Source of the DNA: CAWCUK01 sp963798775
GTDB lineage: Bacteria; Bacteroidota; Ignavibacteria; Ignavibacteriales; Ignavibacteriaceae
Direction of reading: 5' to 3'
NCBI GenBank assembly: GCA_963798775.1
Contig: CAWCUK010000001.1
Location: 806,001 to 870,000 of the forward strand
DNA: 64,000 nucleotides
Below the pieces are notes generated by a model that was given only the letters and a program-made list of their open reading frames with translations, made no database searches and had not been told where the DNA came from. Below are positions 28,900 through 37,789 of this stretch, piece by piece. Within the stretch, counting starts at the first letter, position 1; the number at the start of each line of letters is the position of its first letter. A program made the translations under genes and the position numbers.

Positions 28900-29973
28900 A
28901 TGTTTTCAAATCCAATTTTAACAAAATCCAATAATATTTTAATATACCTTTCCTGCTGGTTTATTGTTGCGGTTATTTATTTTCTGCTTCTTTTTTATGG
29001 GTTAAACATCAGCGTAAACACCGCGTTAGTAGATAGTATTCTATTCAATTTAATTTTGTGCGGGCTTGGTTTAGGCCTTTGGTATCCCGCCCGATTTTTA
29101 CCTCTTACCGATAATAATCTTGTTAAAGTAATTGGCAACCATTTAATCGGATCAATTTTAACTACCGCGTTTTGGCTGTTACTCGGTTATTATATTATAA
29201 ATGTTCTTCCTTTTATTGAAGAAAATTATTACCTCTTTTTTATTAATACTATTCCATGGCGGTTCTTAATCGGTTTCTTGTTTTACTTTTTAATAACTTC
29301 CTATTATTATTTAATTATTTACTATTCTAGTCTTCAGGAAAAAATTGAAAAGGAATCAGAGATAAAAAACCTTTTAACGGAAGCGGAACTAAAATCATTA
29401 AAATTTCAAATTAATCCTCACTTCATTTTCAACAGTTTAAATTCAATGAGCGCATTAACTATAATAAATCCGGAAAAAGCACGGAATATGATTTTAAAAC
29501 TTGCTGATTTTTTGCGTTATACGCTTGCAAATAATGAAACACAAAAAAGTCTGTTGAAGGATGAATTAAAGAACATCAGGTTATATTTAGATATAGAAAA
29601 AATAAGATTTGAAGATAAATTTGAATTTATTGAAGAAATGAACGAAGAATGCACCAATGTTGAAGTTCCGAATATGATACTTCAGCCATTAATAGAAAAT
29701 GTAATAAAACACGCGGTGTATGAATCATTAGAAAAAGTAATCTTAAAGATGAACTGCAAAAGAGAAAATAATTTTCTTAGAATTATTATGGAAAACAATT
29801 TTGATCCGGAAGCAGCTAGCCGTCCCGGAACAGGGATAGGACTAAATAATATACGCGGCCGATTAAAGTTAATTTATAACCAGCCGAATTTATTGAATAT
29901 TAGCAAAGAAGGAAATATTTTTAGAGTAACTTTATTCATTCCAATTTCATCGGTGGAAGGAACTGCTAAATGA
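28900..29973 (+). CDS. LytS-type sensor histidine kinase
   Basis: 357 residues. Four to five transmembrane helices occupy residues 10-150, with no large extracellular sensor domain. The His_kinase (PF06580) motif is LKFQINPHFIFNSLNSMSAL (phospho-His about residue 174), followed by a HATPase domain with LQPLIENVIKHAVYE (N box) and GIGLNNIRGRLKLIY (G box). It overlaps the downstream regulator by four bases (ATGA). The missing input domain suggests that the LiaF-like protein upstream supplies the signal. Confidence 0.92.
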   Translation: MFSNPILTKSNNILIYLSCWFIVAVIYFLLLFYGLNISVNTALVDSILFNLILCGLGLGLWYPARFLPLTDNNLVKVIGNHLIGSILTTAFWLLLGYYIINVLPFIEENYYLFFINTIPWRFLIGFLFYFLITSYYYLIIYYSSLQEKIEKESEIKNLLTEAELKSLKFQINPHFIFNSLNSMSALTIINPEKARNMILKLADFLRYTLANNETQKSLLKDELKNIRLYLDIEKIRFEDKFEFIEEMNEECTNVEVPNMILQPLIENVIKHAVYESLEKVILKMNCKRENNFLRIIMENNFDPEAASRPGTGIGLNNIRGRLKLIYNQPNLLNISKEGNIFRVTLFIPISSVEGTAK

Positions 29974-30707
29974 AAACCATAATAGTTGATGATGAATATC
30001 TAGCAAGAGAAATTACAAAAAAATATTTAGCGGCTCATCCAGAATTTGAAGTAACCGCAGAATGTTCAAATGGTTTTGACGCAATAAAAAAAATAAATGA
30101 AGAGAAGCCGGATTTAATTTTTTTAGATATTCAAATGCCAAAATTAACCGGGTTTGAAATGCTTGAATTGTTGGAAGAACCGCCGGTAATTATTTTTACT
30201 ACAGCTTACGATCAATACGCAATTAAAGCCTTTGAAGTAAATGCTGCCGATTACCTTCTGAAACCTTTTTCAAAAGAAAGATTTGAAGAAGCTGTTGAAA
30301 AAGCAACGGCTCGTCTGAGAGAAAGACAAAATCAAGACGCGGTTGTGAAAAATATAGTTGATGAACATGACAAACATGCGGAAAAAATAGAACGAATAGT
30401 TGTTAAAGACGGTCCGAAAATTTCCGTAATACCGGTTGACCAAGTTAAATGGATTGAAGCGCAGGATGACTATGTAATGATTCATTCCGGAATCGGTAAA
30501 TTTATGAAACAAAAAACTATGAAATTTTTTGAACGTCATCTGGATCAGAATGAATTTGTGCGCATTCATCGATCTCATATTGTAAATATAAACTTCATAC
30601 AGCACTTAGAACTGTACGAAAAAGATTCCTATAGAATTATTTTAAAAAATGAAAAACTGCTGCCGGTAAGTAAAACCGGGCTTTCTAGGTTAAAAGAAAT
30701 ACTATAA
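29970..30707 (+). CDS. LytTR-family response regulator
   Basis: 245 residues. The receiver domain (1-120) has the acidic pair VDDEY, the phospho-acceptor Asp in PDLIFLDIQMPK (about residue 53), and Lys in YLLKPFSKERFEE. A LytTR DNA-binding domain covers about 140-245 (KISVIPVDQVKWIEAQDDYV, ERHLDQNEFVRIHRSHIVNI). It is the partner of the upstream LytS-type kinase. Its targets probably include its own operon, but no paired LytTR site was identified. Confidence 0.93.
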   Translation: MKTIIVDDEYLAREITKKYLAAHPEFEVTAECSNGFDAIKKINEEKPDLIFLDIQMPKLTGFEMLELLEEPPVIIFTTAYDQYAIKAFEVNAADYLLKPFSKERFEEAVEKATARLRERQNQDAVVKNIVDEHDKHAEKIERIVVKDGPKISVIPVDQVKWIEAQDDYVMIHSGIGKFMKQKTMKFFERHLDQNEFVRIHRSHIVNINFIQHLELYEKDSYRIILKNEKLLPVSKTGLSRLKEIL

Positions 30708-30822
30708 TTACGTTCCCAATTAATATTTTTTTATAATTATTTTGATTTAATTATAAAAAGTTTTTTATTTACCCGGTCTTAATTAATTCCCCATCAATTT
30801 TTAATTTCATTTTGGAGGCAGA

Positions 30823-31872
30823 ATGCGGAAAAGTGCGTTCTATTTTGTGCTGTTATTATTTTCTTTCAGTTTAATTTCGTGCAGCAGTAAAAACAATAAT
30901 CCTGTAGATAACGGAAATAATAATTCCACCACATTTATAATAAGCGGTAAAATAGTTGATACTAACGGAAATCCGATTTCGGGGGCAAAAGTAACTTTAA
31001 CAGGTTCAGAAAAAGATTCAGCAACTACAGATGCTTCCGGTATTTATAAATTTGAAAATTTAGATAAATCCGGAACATATACTTTAACTCCGTCCGGACC
31101 AACTTCCGACATTTATTATAATATTACAACTTATACTTTATCGGATAATTCGGGAGATCAATCAATTAATTTTATTGCGGTAAATTTCATAAAATTTTCA
31201 ATAAGCGGAAAAGTATCAAAAATTGACGGTTCCCCGTATCCGAATGTACAAGTATTATTAAAGCAAAATAATGATTCTACTTTTACACAAACTGACGCAC
31301 AAGGTAAATATAAATTTGACGGCTTGGAAATTTATAAAAATTATAGAGTCAGCTTAACCTCTCAGCAGGCAAATACCTTTGATCAAAATTATTTTTATGT
31401 GTTATCTCTAAAAGAAGATATGATATTCAATTTTCAAGAAATTGAAGATATTATTGGCAGCTGGACATCCGAAGGAACAAATTTGGCAGCTGATTTGCCA
31501 AGTTATATTGATCAAAGAATTATGATTTTTGAAGGTGTAGATACAACTTATAATTATGATCATGATTTCCGCCGCTTTGACTATGGAAACAGTTCTGTTG
31601 TAGGAGGAATAATCGGAGCAATTTATTCTACTTCTGAAAGCAATTTCGGAAATATAAAATCAGTTTCTATAACATGGAATGATACCGCCAAATATGAAGG
31701 GATTTATGAAATTGACAAAACTAAAAATCCTTGGCAGATGAAGTTCGAGTTAGAACATACATCAGCAGGAGAAATCGCACCTACTCCGGCCGGCGGATTT
31801 GGAAGCGGCAGCAGAGGTTCCGCGCACATTGAAACTTATTTTAAAAAAATGATCTTTCCCGGGAACGGATAA
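30823..31872 (+). CDS. Lipoprotein with two carboxypeptidase-regulatory-like domains
   Basis: 349 residues. Lipobox SLISCSSKNN (Cys about residue 20) is followed by an Asn-rich linker. Two CarboxypepD_reg/CNA_B-like beta-sandwich domains follow: IISGKIVDTNGNPISGAKVT to YKFENLDKSGTYTL, and SISGKVSKIDGSPYPNVQVL to YKFDGLEIYKNYRV. The C-terminal ~140 residues are unassigned. Probably an anchored surface protein. It lies 115 bases after the LytTR regulator, so it may be a target of it; that is inference. A terminator hairpin overlaps the stop codon. Confidence 0.7.
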   Translation: MRKSAFYFVLLLFSFSLISCSSKNNNPVDNGNNNSTTFIISGKIVDTNGNPISGAKVTLTGSEKDSATTDASGIYKFENLDKSGTYTLTPSGPTSDIYYNITTYTLSDNSGDQSINFIAVNFIKFSISGKVSKIDGSPYPNVQVLLKQNNDSTFTQTDAQGKYKFDGLEIYKNYRVSLTSQQANTFDQNYFYVLSLKEDMIFNFQEIEDIIGSWTSEGTNLAADLPSYIDQRIMIFEGVDTTYNYDHDFRRFDYGNSSVVGGIIGAIYSTSESNFGNIKSVSITWNDTAKYEGIYEIDKTKNPWQMKFELEHTSAGEIAPTPAGGFGSGSRGSAHIETYFKKMIFPGNG

Positions 31873-31890
31873 ATTCCGTTCCCCTTTCTT
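31861..31890 (+). terminator. Terminator hairpin with the stop codon in its loop
   Basis: GGGAACGGA-TAAAT-TCCGTTCCC, nine perfect pairs, followed by a C/T-rich tail. The TAA stop (31870-31872) lies in the 5-base loop, the same layout as the hairpin at 18919-18945. Confidence 0.75.
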
Positions 31891-31957
31891 CTTATCTATT
31901 TTACTTCCCTTTTTAATAATAATTTCTCAATTAATTTAAATTCCTAATAAATAATTA

Positions 31958-31988
31958 TTGAAACTTGTAAAGCCAAAGGATATATTTG
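31958..31988 (+). promoter_or_regulatory. Bacteroidota-type promoter for the aldehyde dehydrogenase gene
   Basis: TTG at 31958-31960, a 20-base spacer, then TATATTTG at 31981-31988, matching -33 TTG / -7 TAnnTTTG. It is 30 bases upstream of ATG 32019. Confidence 0.5.
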
Positions 31989-32018
31989 AGTTTTAATCAT
32001 CAAACCTAAGGGATTAGA

Positions 32019-33617
32019 ATGATTTTCGATAAAGATTTACAATCGATTCAGGAAGCTAGAGATCTTGCGAAAACCGCAAAAGAAGCGCAATTAGAGTTTA
32101 AATATTTTAATCAAAAACAGGTTGATGAAATTGTAAAAGCCATGTCGGAAGCCGGTTATAATAATGCAGAGCGGCTTGCAAAGTTAGCGGCCGAAGAAAG
32201 CGGCTTCGGTAAATGGCAGGATAAAGTTATTAAAAATCAGTTTGGAACTAAAAACGTTTATGAATCAATAAAAGATTTAAAAACTGTCGGAATTATTGCT
32301 TCGGAAGCAAACGGGAAAATATTAAAGATAGCTGAACCTATGGGAGTAGTTTGCGCGCTTGTACCATCAACAAATCCTACGTCTACAGCAATGTTTAAGG
32401 CAATTATTTCATTAAAAGGAAGAAACGCTATTGTTGTAAGTCCGCATCCCAAAACAACAAAATGTACAGCCGAAGCATTAAATGTAGTTAGAGAAGCTGC
32501 CGAAAAAGCAGGTGCGCCCAAAGGCTTAATTCAATGTATGAGTGTCCCCACGTTAGAGGGAACCGATGCTTTGATGCGGGATAAAAATATTGGGGTAATC
32601 TTAGCAACCGGAAGCACTCCCATGGTTAAGGCAGCTTACAGTGCGGGAAAACCGGCTTACGGGGTAGGTTCAGGCAATGTACCGGCATTTATAGAAAAAA
32701 CAGCTGATTATAAAAAAGCAGTCGCGGATATTATTTACGGAACTACTTTTGATAACGGTACTTTATGTTCTTCAGAACAAGCTATAATTGTGGACGCTCC
32801 TTTAAAAGAAAAAGTTATTGCCGAAGCAAAAGCGTTGGGATGTTATTTTGTTAATGCAGAAGAAAAAGAAAAATTGGCAAAAGCTATTCAAAAGGATTTT
32901 AGAATTAATCCGGAAATTGTTGGTAAACCCGCGGAATTTATAGCAAGATATGCGGGCATAAATGTTCCTCCGGAAACAAAAGTACTTATTGCGGAATGCT
33001 ACGAAGTAGGAAAATCTGATCCGCTTTCAATGGAAAAACTTTCTCCGTTATTGGCCATGTACACTGTTGACGGCTGGCTGGAAGGATGCCACAGAAGTAT
33101 TGAACTTTTAAAATTCGGCGGAATAGGACACACAATGGTTATACATTCAAATGACCAGGAAATTATAATGAAATTCGCACTTGAAAAACCGGCATTTAGA
33201 ATTTTGGTAAATACGGCAGCCTCGGTAGGAGCAGTGGGATACACAACTTCGTTAAATCCTTCAATGACACTGGGTCCCGGTACAATAGGCGGATCAATTA
33301 TTTCAGAAAATGTTTCCGCAAAACATCTTATTAATGTTAAAAGTCTTGCTTTTGAAACTAATCCCGTTAATAAAGGAGAAAGTGTAACTTCATTTAATAT
33401 ACAGGGAATTTCGAGGGAAAATTCCGGGCAAAACAGTTTTATGAAGGAAATTGAAGAAAGATTAAAAGCCAGGGCAGGCAATCTTCCTTTAAGAGAAAAA
33501 TATTCTTCAAAAGAAACCGGGAAAAAATATTACCAAGAGGCGCCGAAATCAGCGACGTTAGGGAAAGGGATTTCTGAAGACGAAGTCCAAAAATTAATTA
33601 GAGAATTCAAGTTTTAA
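32019..33617 (+). CDS. CoA-acylating aldehyde dehydrogenase
   Basis: 532 residues of the PduP/EutE/AdhE-ALDH family. It has MGVVCALVPSTNPTSTAMFK, the NAD-binding VILATGSTPMVKAAYSAGKP, and the catalytic Cys in FDNGTLCSSEQAII (Cys about residue 250). The family makes acyl-CoA from aldehyde, CoA and NAD. Sulfoacetaldehyde dehydrogenase is also in this family. No alcohol dehydrogenase, microcompartment shell gene or sulfonate genes lie nearby. After the domain there is a linker and a short amphipathic C-terminal segment (ISEDEVQKLIREFKF), which resembles a microcompartment encapsulation peptide. A standalone gene with its own promoter and terminator. Confidence 0.88.
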   Translation: MIFDKDLQSIQEARDLAKTAKEAQLEFKYFNQKQVDEIVKAMSEAGYNNAERLAKLAAEESGFGKWQDKVIKNQFGTKNVYESIKDLKTVGIIASEANGKILKIAEPMGVVCALVPSTNPTSTAMFKAIISLKGRNAIVVSPHPKTTKCTAEALNVVREAAEKAGAPKGLIQCMSVPTLEGTDALMRDKNIGVILATGSTPMVKAAYSAGKPAYGVGSGNVPAFIEKTADYKKAVADIIYGTTFDNGTLCSSEQAIIVDAPLKEKVIAEAKALGCYFVNAEEKEKLAKAIQKDFRINPEIVGKPAEFIARYAGINVPPETKVLIAECYEVGKSDPLSMEKLSPLLAMYTVDGWLEGCHRSIELLKFGGIGHTMVIHSNDQEIIMKFALEKPAFRILVNTAASVGAVGYTTSLNPSMTLGPGTIGGSIISENVSAKHLINVKSLAFETNPVNKGESVTSFNIQGISRENSGQNSFMKEIEERLKARAGNLPLREKYSSKETGKKYYQEAPKSATLGKGISEDEVQKLIREFKF

Positions 33618-33640
33618 TTTTTTAACAACGGTTATACAAA

Positions 33641-33676
33641 AAAAAGGCTTTCTTATTTTTAATGAGGAAGCCTTTA
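33641..33676 (+). terminator. Terminator after the aldehyde dehydrogenase
   Basis: AAAAGGCTTTCTTA / TGAGGAAGCCTTT hairpin (two G-U pairs), 24 bases past the stop. Confidence 0.7.
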
Positions 33677-33760
33677 CTGTTTTGAAAAGAGAATTAAAAG
33701 AAAAATTTTAATTTTAACTTCAATTAAATAATTTCTTTTCAAATTTAAAACAAATACTCA

Positions 33761-34216
33761 TTAGAACTTTTCACCTTTCGCTTCTCGGAATTGACTGCCT
33801 ACCGGCCTTATTCTTCCCCACATAGAGTAAAAGAAAAGAAGAATAGCAACCACCTGAAAAAATGAAAAAATCGAAATTAAAATTCTTACGCTTTCATAAT
33901 AATAAAAAGACACTGTCACTTGAGATAAAAATCTAAGCGCCGTTGCCAAGGTCATCAGCCAATAAGTAAAGCGAATCAGATCAGGATTATATTTTTTATC
34001 AGTTTTTTCGGCTCTCGGGAAAAACCATAAAGCGACTCCCATTATCATCATCATTACAGATCCGACTAAAATAACATGTGTATGTGCCGAAAGCATTTCC
34101 GCACCGTATCCGATATTTAATATATTTTTTGCAATAGACATATAAAGTCCGCTCAAAATTCCGATTAAGAGAAATATTATACTGGTTTTAATAAAATATC
34201 TAACAGAAGTAAACAA
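33761..34216 (-). CDS. Small four-helix membrane protein, heme-copper-oxidase-like
   Basis: 151 residues, four transmembrane helices. The second helix carries SAHTHVILVGSVMMMIMGVALWFFP, with paired His. This resembles single helices of the CcoN/NorB or NnrS families, but it is too short for an oxidase. It is the last gene of the minus-strand unit led by the DUF2249 gene, 16 bases after the MIP18 gene. Function unknown; heme binding is possible from His placement. Confidence 0.5.
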   Translation of the reverse strand: MFTSVRYFIKTSIIFLLIGILSGLYMSIAKNILNIGYGAEMLSAHTHVILVGSVMMMIMGVALWFFPRAEKTDKKYNPDLIRFTYWLMTLATALRFLSQVTVSFYYYESVRILISIFSFFQVVAILLFFYSMWGRIRPVGSQFREAKGEKF

Positions 34217-34232
34217 CTTCGGCTCCTTTTAA

Positions 34233-34530
34233 TTAAAATCCTAATTGTTGTTTCGCATTTTCCGTCATCTTGTCGGGAGTCCATCTTGGCTCCCAAACCA
34301 AATTTACATGAACTTCTCTTCCGTCATTGAGGCTATTTAAGGCATTTTCGGCCCAAGCGGTCATACTATCGTGCATAGGACATCCGGGAGTTGTTAAGGT
34401 CATTGTAACATTTAATAAACGCGTCATTTAATTCTACATTGTAAACAAGTCCTAGTTCAACAATATCTAAACCTATTTCCGGATCGATGACTGTACTTAG
34501 CACTTCCCATACTTTTTCTTCTGTAATCAT
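34233..34530 (-). CDS. MIP18/DUF59-family protein, one frameshift
   Basis: The start is ATG 34530 (MITEEKVWEVLSTVIDPEIG), with the family opening DPEIGLDIVELGLVYNVEL. The frame breaks near 34420-34435; a one-base change rejoins LLNVTMTLTTPGCPMHDSM, which contains the conserved TPGCP cysteine and NVTMTLT. Restored length is about 99 residues. MIP18 (SufT/PaaD-like) proteins assist Fe-S cluster assembly. It sits inside the Crp/DUF2249 cluster, 11 bases downstream of the 423-residue membrane gene. Confidence 0.85.
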
Positions 34531-34541
34531 TTTAACTTCTC

Positions 34542-35813
34542 CTATGCTCTAAAAATTGAAATCATATTAAATGAAAATGTTAGTGAACTTATAAACATTA
34601 AACTAAAGCCTGCCGCAACTAAAATTGTACTTCCTAAAAATAAACCCAATGCCGAGACGATTATAGCGGAAAGCATAATCCAAAATTCTACATGAGCAAT
34701 TTTTTGATTAAACATATCTTTTAACATTGGTACCGGTTCAAGCCCTACTTTAGCGCTATACTTATGAAACCAAACAAGAAAAGGAACAATTTTATACATT
34801 TGTCCCACAATTAAAGTTGAAACAAAACCATACAAAATTAAATATCCGTATGTAAGGAATAATTTTGTTAGAAGAGTTATCGAGATCCCGTTTAAAGTTG
34901 CAATAAGAATGCCCAAAACAGCCGCTAAAAATAATATAGAAAAAGATACTAGCGCATGTTTTAATCCGATATCAAATTCTTTTCGGATTCTGTTCTTAAT
35001 AATTAGAGAGATTTGATAAAGGAAGAAAAAAATTCCTACTACAATTAAAGAAGTAAATACATAAAAAAGAAAAGATCCTTCGAAAAACATCATAACTATA
35101 GAAGTACCGAATAGCCCTATGTTAACAAAGGCAAAAGCATATTTTGAAGCTGTCATCGAGAAATCATGAGACAACGAAAACATTGGAATAAGCTTATACG
35201 CAACACCCATTATAATAAGTGTAACCCAGCCGATTAAACCAAGATGAGCATGAATTTTTAAATAATGAATATGGTTGCCGGCTATGAATGGATTTCCGAG
35301 ATTTATAGCTAATAATAATCCGGCTGCGGCTGTTAAAAGCAAATAAAAAAGTGAAGCTAAAATATAAGCTCCCGTTATATTCCATTTTTTAACCTTCAGC
35401 ATTGTTACTATTAGATTGAATAGAAAAAGCAGTATAGCGGAAGTTACCAATGCTGCAGAGACGATTAAATGTAAACCTAAATTAAATTGCCAAAATCCGG
35501 TGACTAATCCGATTACGCCGACTAAATAAATCCAGAATTGAATCTCGGCCAGTTTTTCACTGAAAAGTCTTACTTCAAAAACGACTGGCACAAGTTGAAA
35601 CATTGCTCCGAAAATTATCATGGTAATCCATCCGAGAGTTGCAATATGAACTAAAGCTAAAATTTTCGGCTGAAAAAAATATCCGTTTATATCATAAAAA
35701 TTTATCAGCATCAAAAAATTAAGAACTAAAAAAGCCCCAACCGATGCGACAAAATATTTAGATACCATACTGAAACGGGGTGATAATTTTGTAGCAATTC
35801 CTTGCCCTGTCAT
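34542..35813 (-). CDS. Twelve-helix NnrS/CcoN-like membrane protein
   Basis: 423 residues, about twelve transmembrane helices. Conserved-looking His are in LALVHIATLGWITMIIFGAMF (about residue 55) and HYLKIHAHLGLIGWVTLIIMG (about residue 194), the latter in an HAHLG motif as in heme-copper oxidase-like or NnrS proteins. Full oxidase ligand sets and a CuB Tyr could not be identified. It overlaps the upstream DUF1858/DUF2249 gene by four bases. Probable role in respiratory or nitrosative-stress electron flow. Confidence 0.6.
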   Translation of the reverse strand: MTGQGIATKLSPRFSMVSKYFVASVGAFLVLNFLMLINFYDINGYFFQPKILALVHIATLGWITMIIFGAMFQLVPVVFEVRLFSEKLAEIQFWIYLVGVIGLVTGFWQFNLGLHLIVSAALVTSAILLFLFNLIVTMLKVKKWNITGAYILASLFYLLLTAAAGLLLAINLGNPFIAGNHIHYLKIHAHLGLIGWVTLIIMGVAYKLIPMFSLSHDFSMTASKYAFAFVNIGLFGTSIVMMFFEGSFLFYVFTSLIVVGIFFFLYQISLIIKNRIRKEFDIGLKHALVSFSILFLAAVLGILIATLNGISITLLTKLFLTYGYLILYGFVSTLIVGQMYKIVPFLVWFHKYSAKVGLEPVPMLKDMFNQKIAHVEFWIMLSAIIVSALGLFLGSTILVAAGFSLMFISSLTFSFNMISIFRA

Positions 35814-36625
35814 TGCGGTTTCTTCTTTTTTGTAATCACAACCTTAAAATAATTTTCTTCTATTTTATTTGTTACGGCTTCAAAACCACGTTCCTCGAGC
35901 TTTTCGTAAAGCATCATGGGTTCACGATGATGATGAACGAGCATTACAGTTTTATCATCCATTTGAGGAAGCATTTCAAATATTTTTATCATTGGCTCCG
36001 GAGGCGGCAGGTTTCTTACATCCAGCTCAATTACTTTTTCTTCTACAGCAGTGGCTTCATAAGCATTTTCTTCAATTTCATTTTCTTCTAAAGATTCTTC
36101 TTTATAAAAATATATTTGCCAAATATCGTCGGTTCTTTCGGTATAATGTTCTAAACCTTTTTTCTTTAATATTGAGTAAAGCGGAATCGGTTCAAATACA
36201 TTTGTTATTTTCAGAACTTCATCATTTTTTAGAGATTTTACCGTGCCCATAATTTTTATAAATGGATCATTTCCAGCGGCGATATCTTCTCTTACATCAA
36301 GCCCGACAATTTTTCCCTGAGGAATGTTTTTTAATTTTTCCGGTTTTTCTGTTTCCATAAATATTTCTTCGCTTTCTTCTTCAGCTTCTTCATTTATTTC
36401 TGAAACACTATCTTCTTTGATTGATAAATTTAACCGTCGCAGCAAATCTTCTAAAGAAACTCCCGCAATTCCGGCGGCTTGTTCAACTGTAACTCTTTTT
36501 GCAACTGTTCTTCTCAAAAATTTATTTTGAAGTTTTTTAAAATGTGAATTTGTATGAAGCATAACCTCAAGTGTTTGGGGATATGCTTCAAGCATTTTTG
36601 AAATTTTTGTATTTTTGTCTATCAT
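35810..36625 (-). CDS. DUF1858 plus two DUF2249 domains
   Basis: 271 residues. The N-terminal ~65 residues fit DUF1858 (TKISKMLEAYPQTLEVML). A long acidic linker (residues ~73-95) follows. Two DUF2249 copies follow: at about 105-180 (GLDVREDIAAGNDPFIKIMG) and at about 200-268 (LDVRNLPPPEPMIKIFEMLP, then DDKTVMLVHHHREPMMLYEKL). DUF2249 is COG4309-like, and, as I recall, COG4309 genes are often controlled by DNR/NnrR regulators next to NnrS. Biochemical role is unknown. Followed by the NnrS-like gene with a 4-base overlap. Confidence 0.75.
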   Translation of the reverse strand: MIDKNTKISKMLEAYPQTLEVMLHTNSHFKKLQNKFLRRTVAKRVTVEQAAGIAGVSLEDLLRRLNLSIKEDSVSEINEEAEEESEEIFMETEKPEKLKNIPQGKIVGLDVREDIAAGNDPFIKIMGTVKSLKNDEVLKITNVFEPIPLYSILKKKGLEHYTERTDDIWQIYFYKEESLEENEIEENAYEATAVEEKVIELDVRNLPPPEPMIKIFEMLPQMDDKTVMLVHHHREPMMLYEKLEERGFEAVTNKIEENYFKVVITKKKKPQ

Positions 36626-36642
36626 TATTTTCTTTATAGAAC

Positions 36643-36873
36643 TTAGACTTTTTTAATATTTACACGCCAAACTTCGGGGCCCTGCTCAACGTATTCCCAT
36701 TCAAATTGGCCGTTTCTTTCAGCACTGAATTCATAAAACAACGGTTTTGGATTATGATCATTGATTAATTGGAAATAATCTCCACTCACAAGAGAATCGA
36801 AGGTTTTAAAAATAGTTGAATGCTTTTCTCTGGGAATAATGGGACGAACATCTAAAGTTTTTACATCTGACAT
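36643..36873 (-). CDS. Single-domain DUF2249 protein
   Basis: 76 residues. It starts VKTLDVRPIIPREKHSTIFK and contains FQLINDHNPKPLFYEFSA and WRVNIKK at the end, the same layout as the two DUF2249 domains in the next gene. It is the first gene downstream of a palindromic Fnr-type site (36955-36968) and is followed by the DUF1858/DUF2249 gene after 17 bases. Confidence 0.8.
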   Translation of the reverse strand: MSDVKTLDVRPIIPREKHSTIFKTFDSLVSGDYFQLINDHNPKPLFYEFSAERNGQFEWEYVEQGPEVWRVNIKKV

Positions 36874-36954
36874 TTAAGTCTCCGTATTTTATAGTTATTT
36901 TATAGTTGAATAATTCTTACGATATAAAACTATTCTTATTACACTGCTTTTAAA

Positions 36955-36968
36955 TTGACTTAAGTCAG
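36955..36968. promoter_or_regulatory. Fnr/Crp-type palindromic site
   Basis: TTGACTTAAGTCAG contains the perfect 12-base palindrome TGACTTAAGTCA, laid out as the 5-4-5 Fnr/DNR box (TTGAC-N4-GTCAg). It lies about 82 bases upstream of the DUF2249 gene at 36643-36873 and 29 bases beyond the stop of the Crp/Fnr regulator gene, so that regulator is its best candidate ligand. Confidence 0.5.
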
Positions 36969-36996
36969 GAAAGTAAATTTTATGATTAGGATAGAA

Positions 36997-37692
36997 TTAA
37001 CTGCTTAACTCTTTTAAGCGGGAATATTTTAAAATAAATATTTTCTTACCGTCCATTCTAATAATATTTTCATTCTGTAATTTTTTAAATGTCCGGGATA
37101 AAGTCTCTGTAATGGTACCTAAAAACGCGGCTAAATTGGCTTTTGAAATTTGAAGTTTTAAAAATGGTTCCGGTAAAATTGCGGTACCATTTTTTTCTGT
37201 TTCCTCTTTCAAATAGCGGGCTAAACGGTTGGTTACCTCTTTAAGTGAAAGTTCCTCAATTTGTTTGCTCATCGCACGAAGTCTTTTTGCAAAACCTGCC
37301 ATCATTTTCAAACTTATTGAAGGATTATTTTTTATCAACTCAATAAATTCATTTTTAGGAATAAAAAGCAGCGCACAATCTTCTAATGTTTCCGCATTTG
37401 CCGGATAACTTCCTCCCTCAAATAAAGGCACATCGGCAAACGGATTTGGCGGTTTAATTATATGCAGAATATATTCCTTACCTTCAGAGGAAATTTTGAA
37501 AATTTTTACACTCCCTTTTAAAACCAAATAAAATCCTTGGTACGCATCTCCTTCCAGAAATATGACTGTATTTTTCTTCATCTCCTGCAGAATACAAATA
37601 CTTGTTATCTGCTTAAGCTGTTCAATTTCTAATTCCGAAAAGAGAGTTATTTCTCTTAAAATGGTTTTGTTAATTTGTTCTAAATTTCCCAT
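36997..37692 (-). CDS. Crp/Fnr-family transcription regulator
   Basis: 231 residues. The cyclic-nucleotide-binding fold (about 20-140) is visible in NTVIFLEGDAYQGFYLVLKGSV and PFADVPLFEGGSYPANAETL. A winged helix-turn-helix at about 170-220 reads ISKANLAAFLGTITETLSRTF. There is no N-terminal cysteine cluster, so it is not an oxygen-sensing Fnr with a 4Fe-4S cluster. It could be a heme- or NO-responsive DNR-like regulator; that is inference. It lies immediately upstream of the DUF2249 cluster in the same direction, with a palindromic site between. Confidence 0.9.
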   Translation of the reverse strand: MGNLEQINKTILREITLFSELEIEQLKQITSICILQEMKKNTVIFLEGDAYQGFYLVLKGSVKIFKISSEGKEYILHIIKPPNPFADVPLFEGGSYPANAETLEDCALLFIPKNEFIELIKNNPSISLKMMAGFAKRLRAMSKQIEELSLKEVTNRLARYLKEETEKNGTAILPEPFLKLQISKANLAAFLGTITETLSRTFKKLQNENIIRMDGKKIFILKYSRLKELSS

Positions 37693-37789
37693 TTGCCGTA
37701 AAGTATGTGTTTGTGAATAAAAATTATTTTATTTTTTTAACTAAAATAAAAAACAATTATTCGGCAATAAAATATTTGGGAGAAAATAA

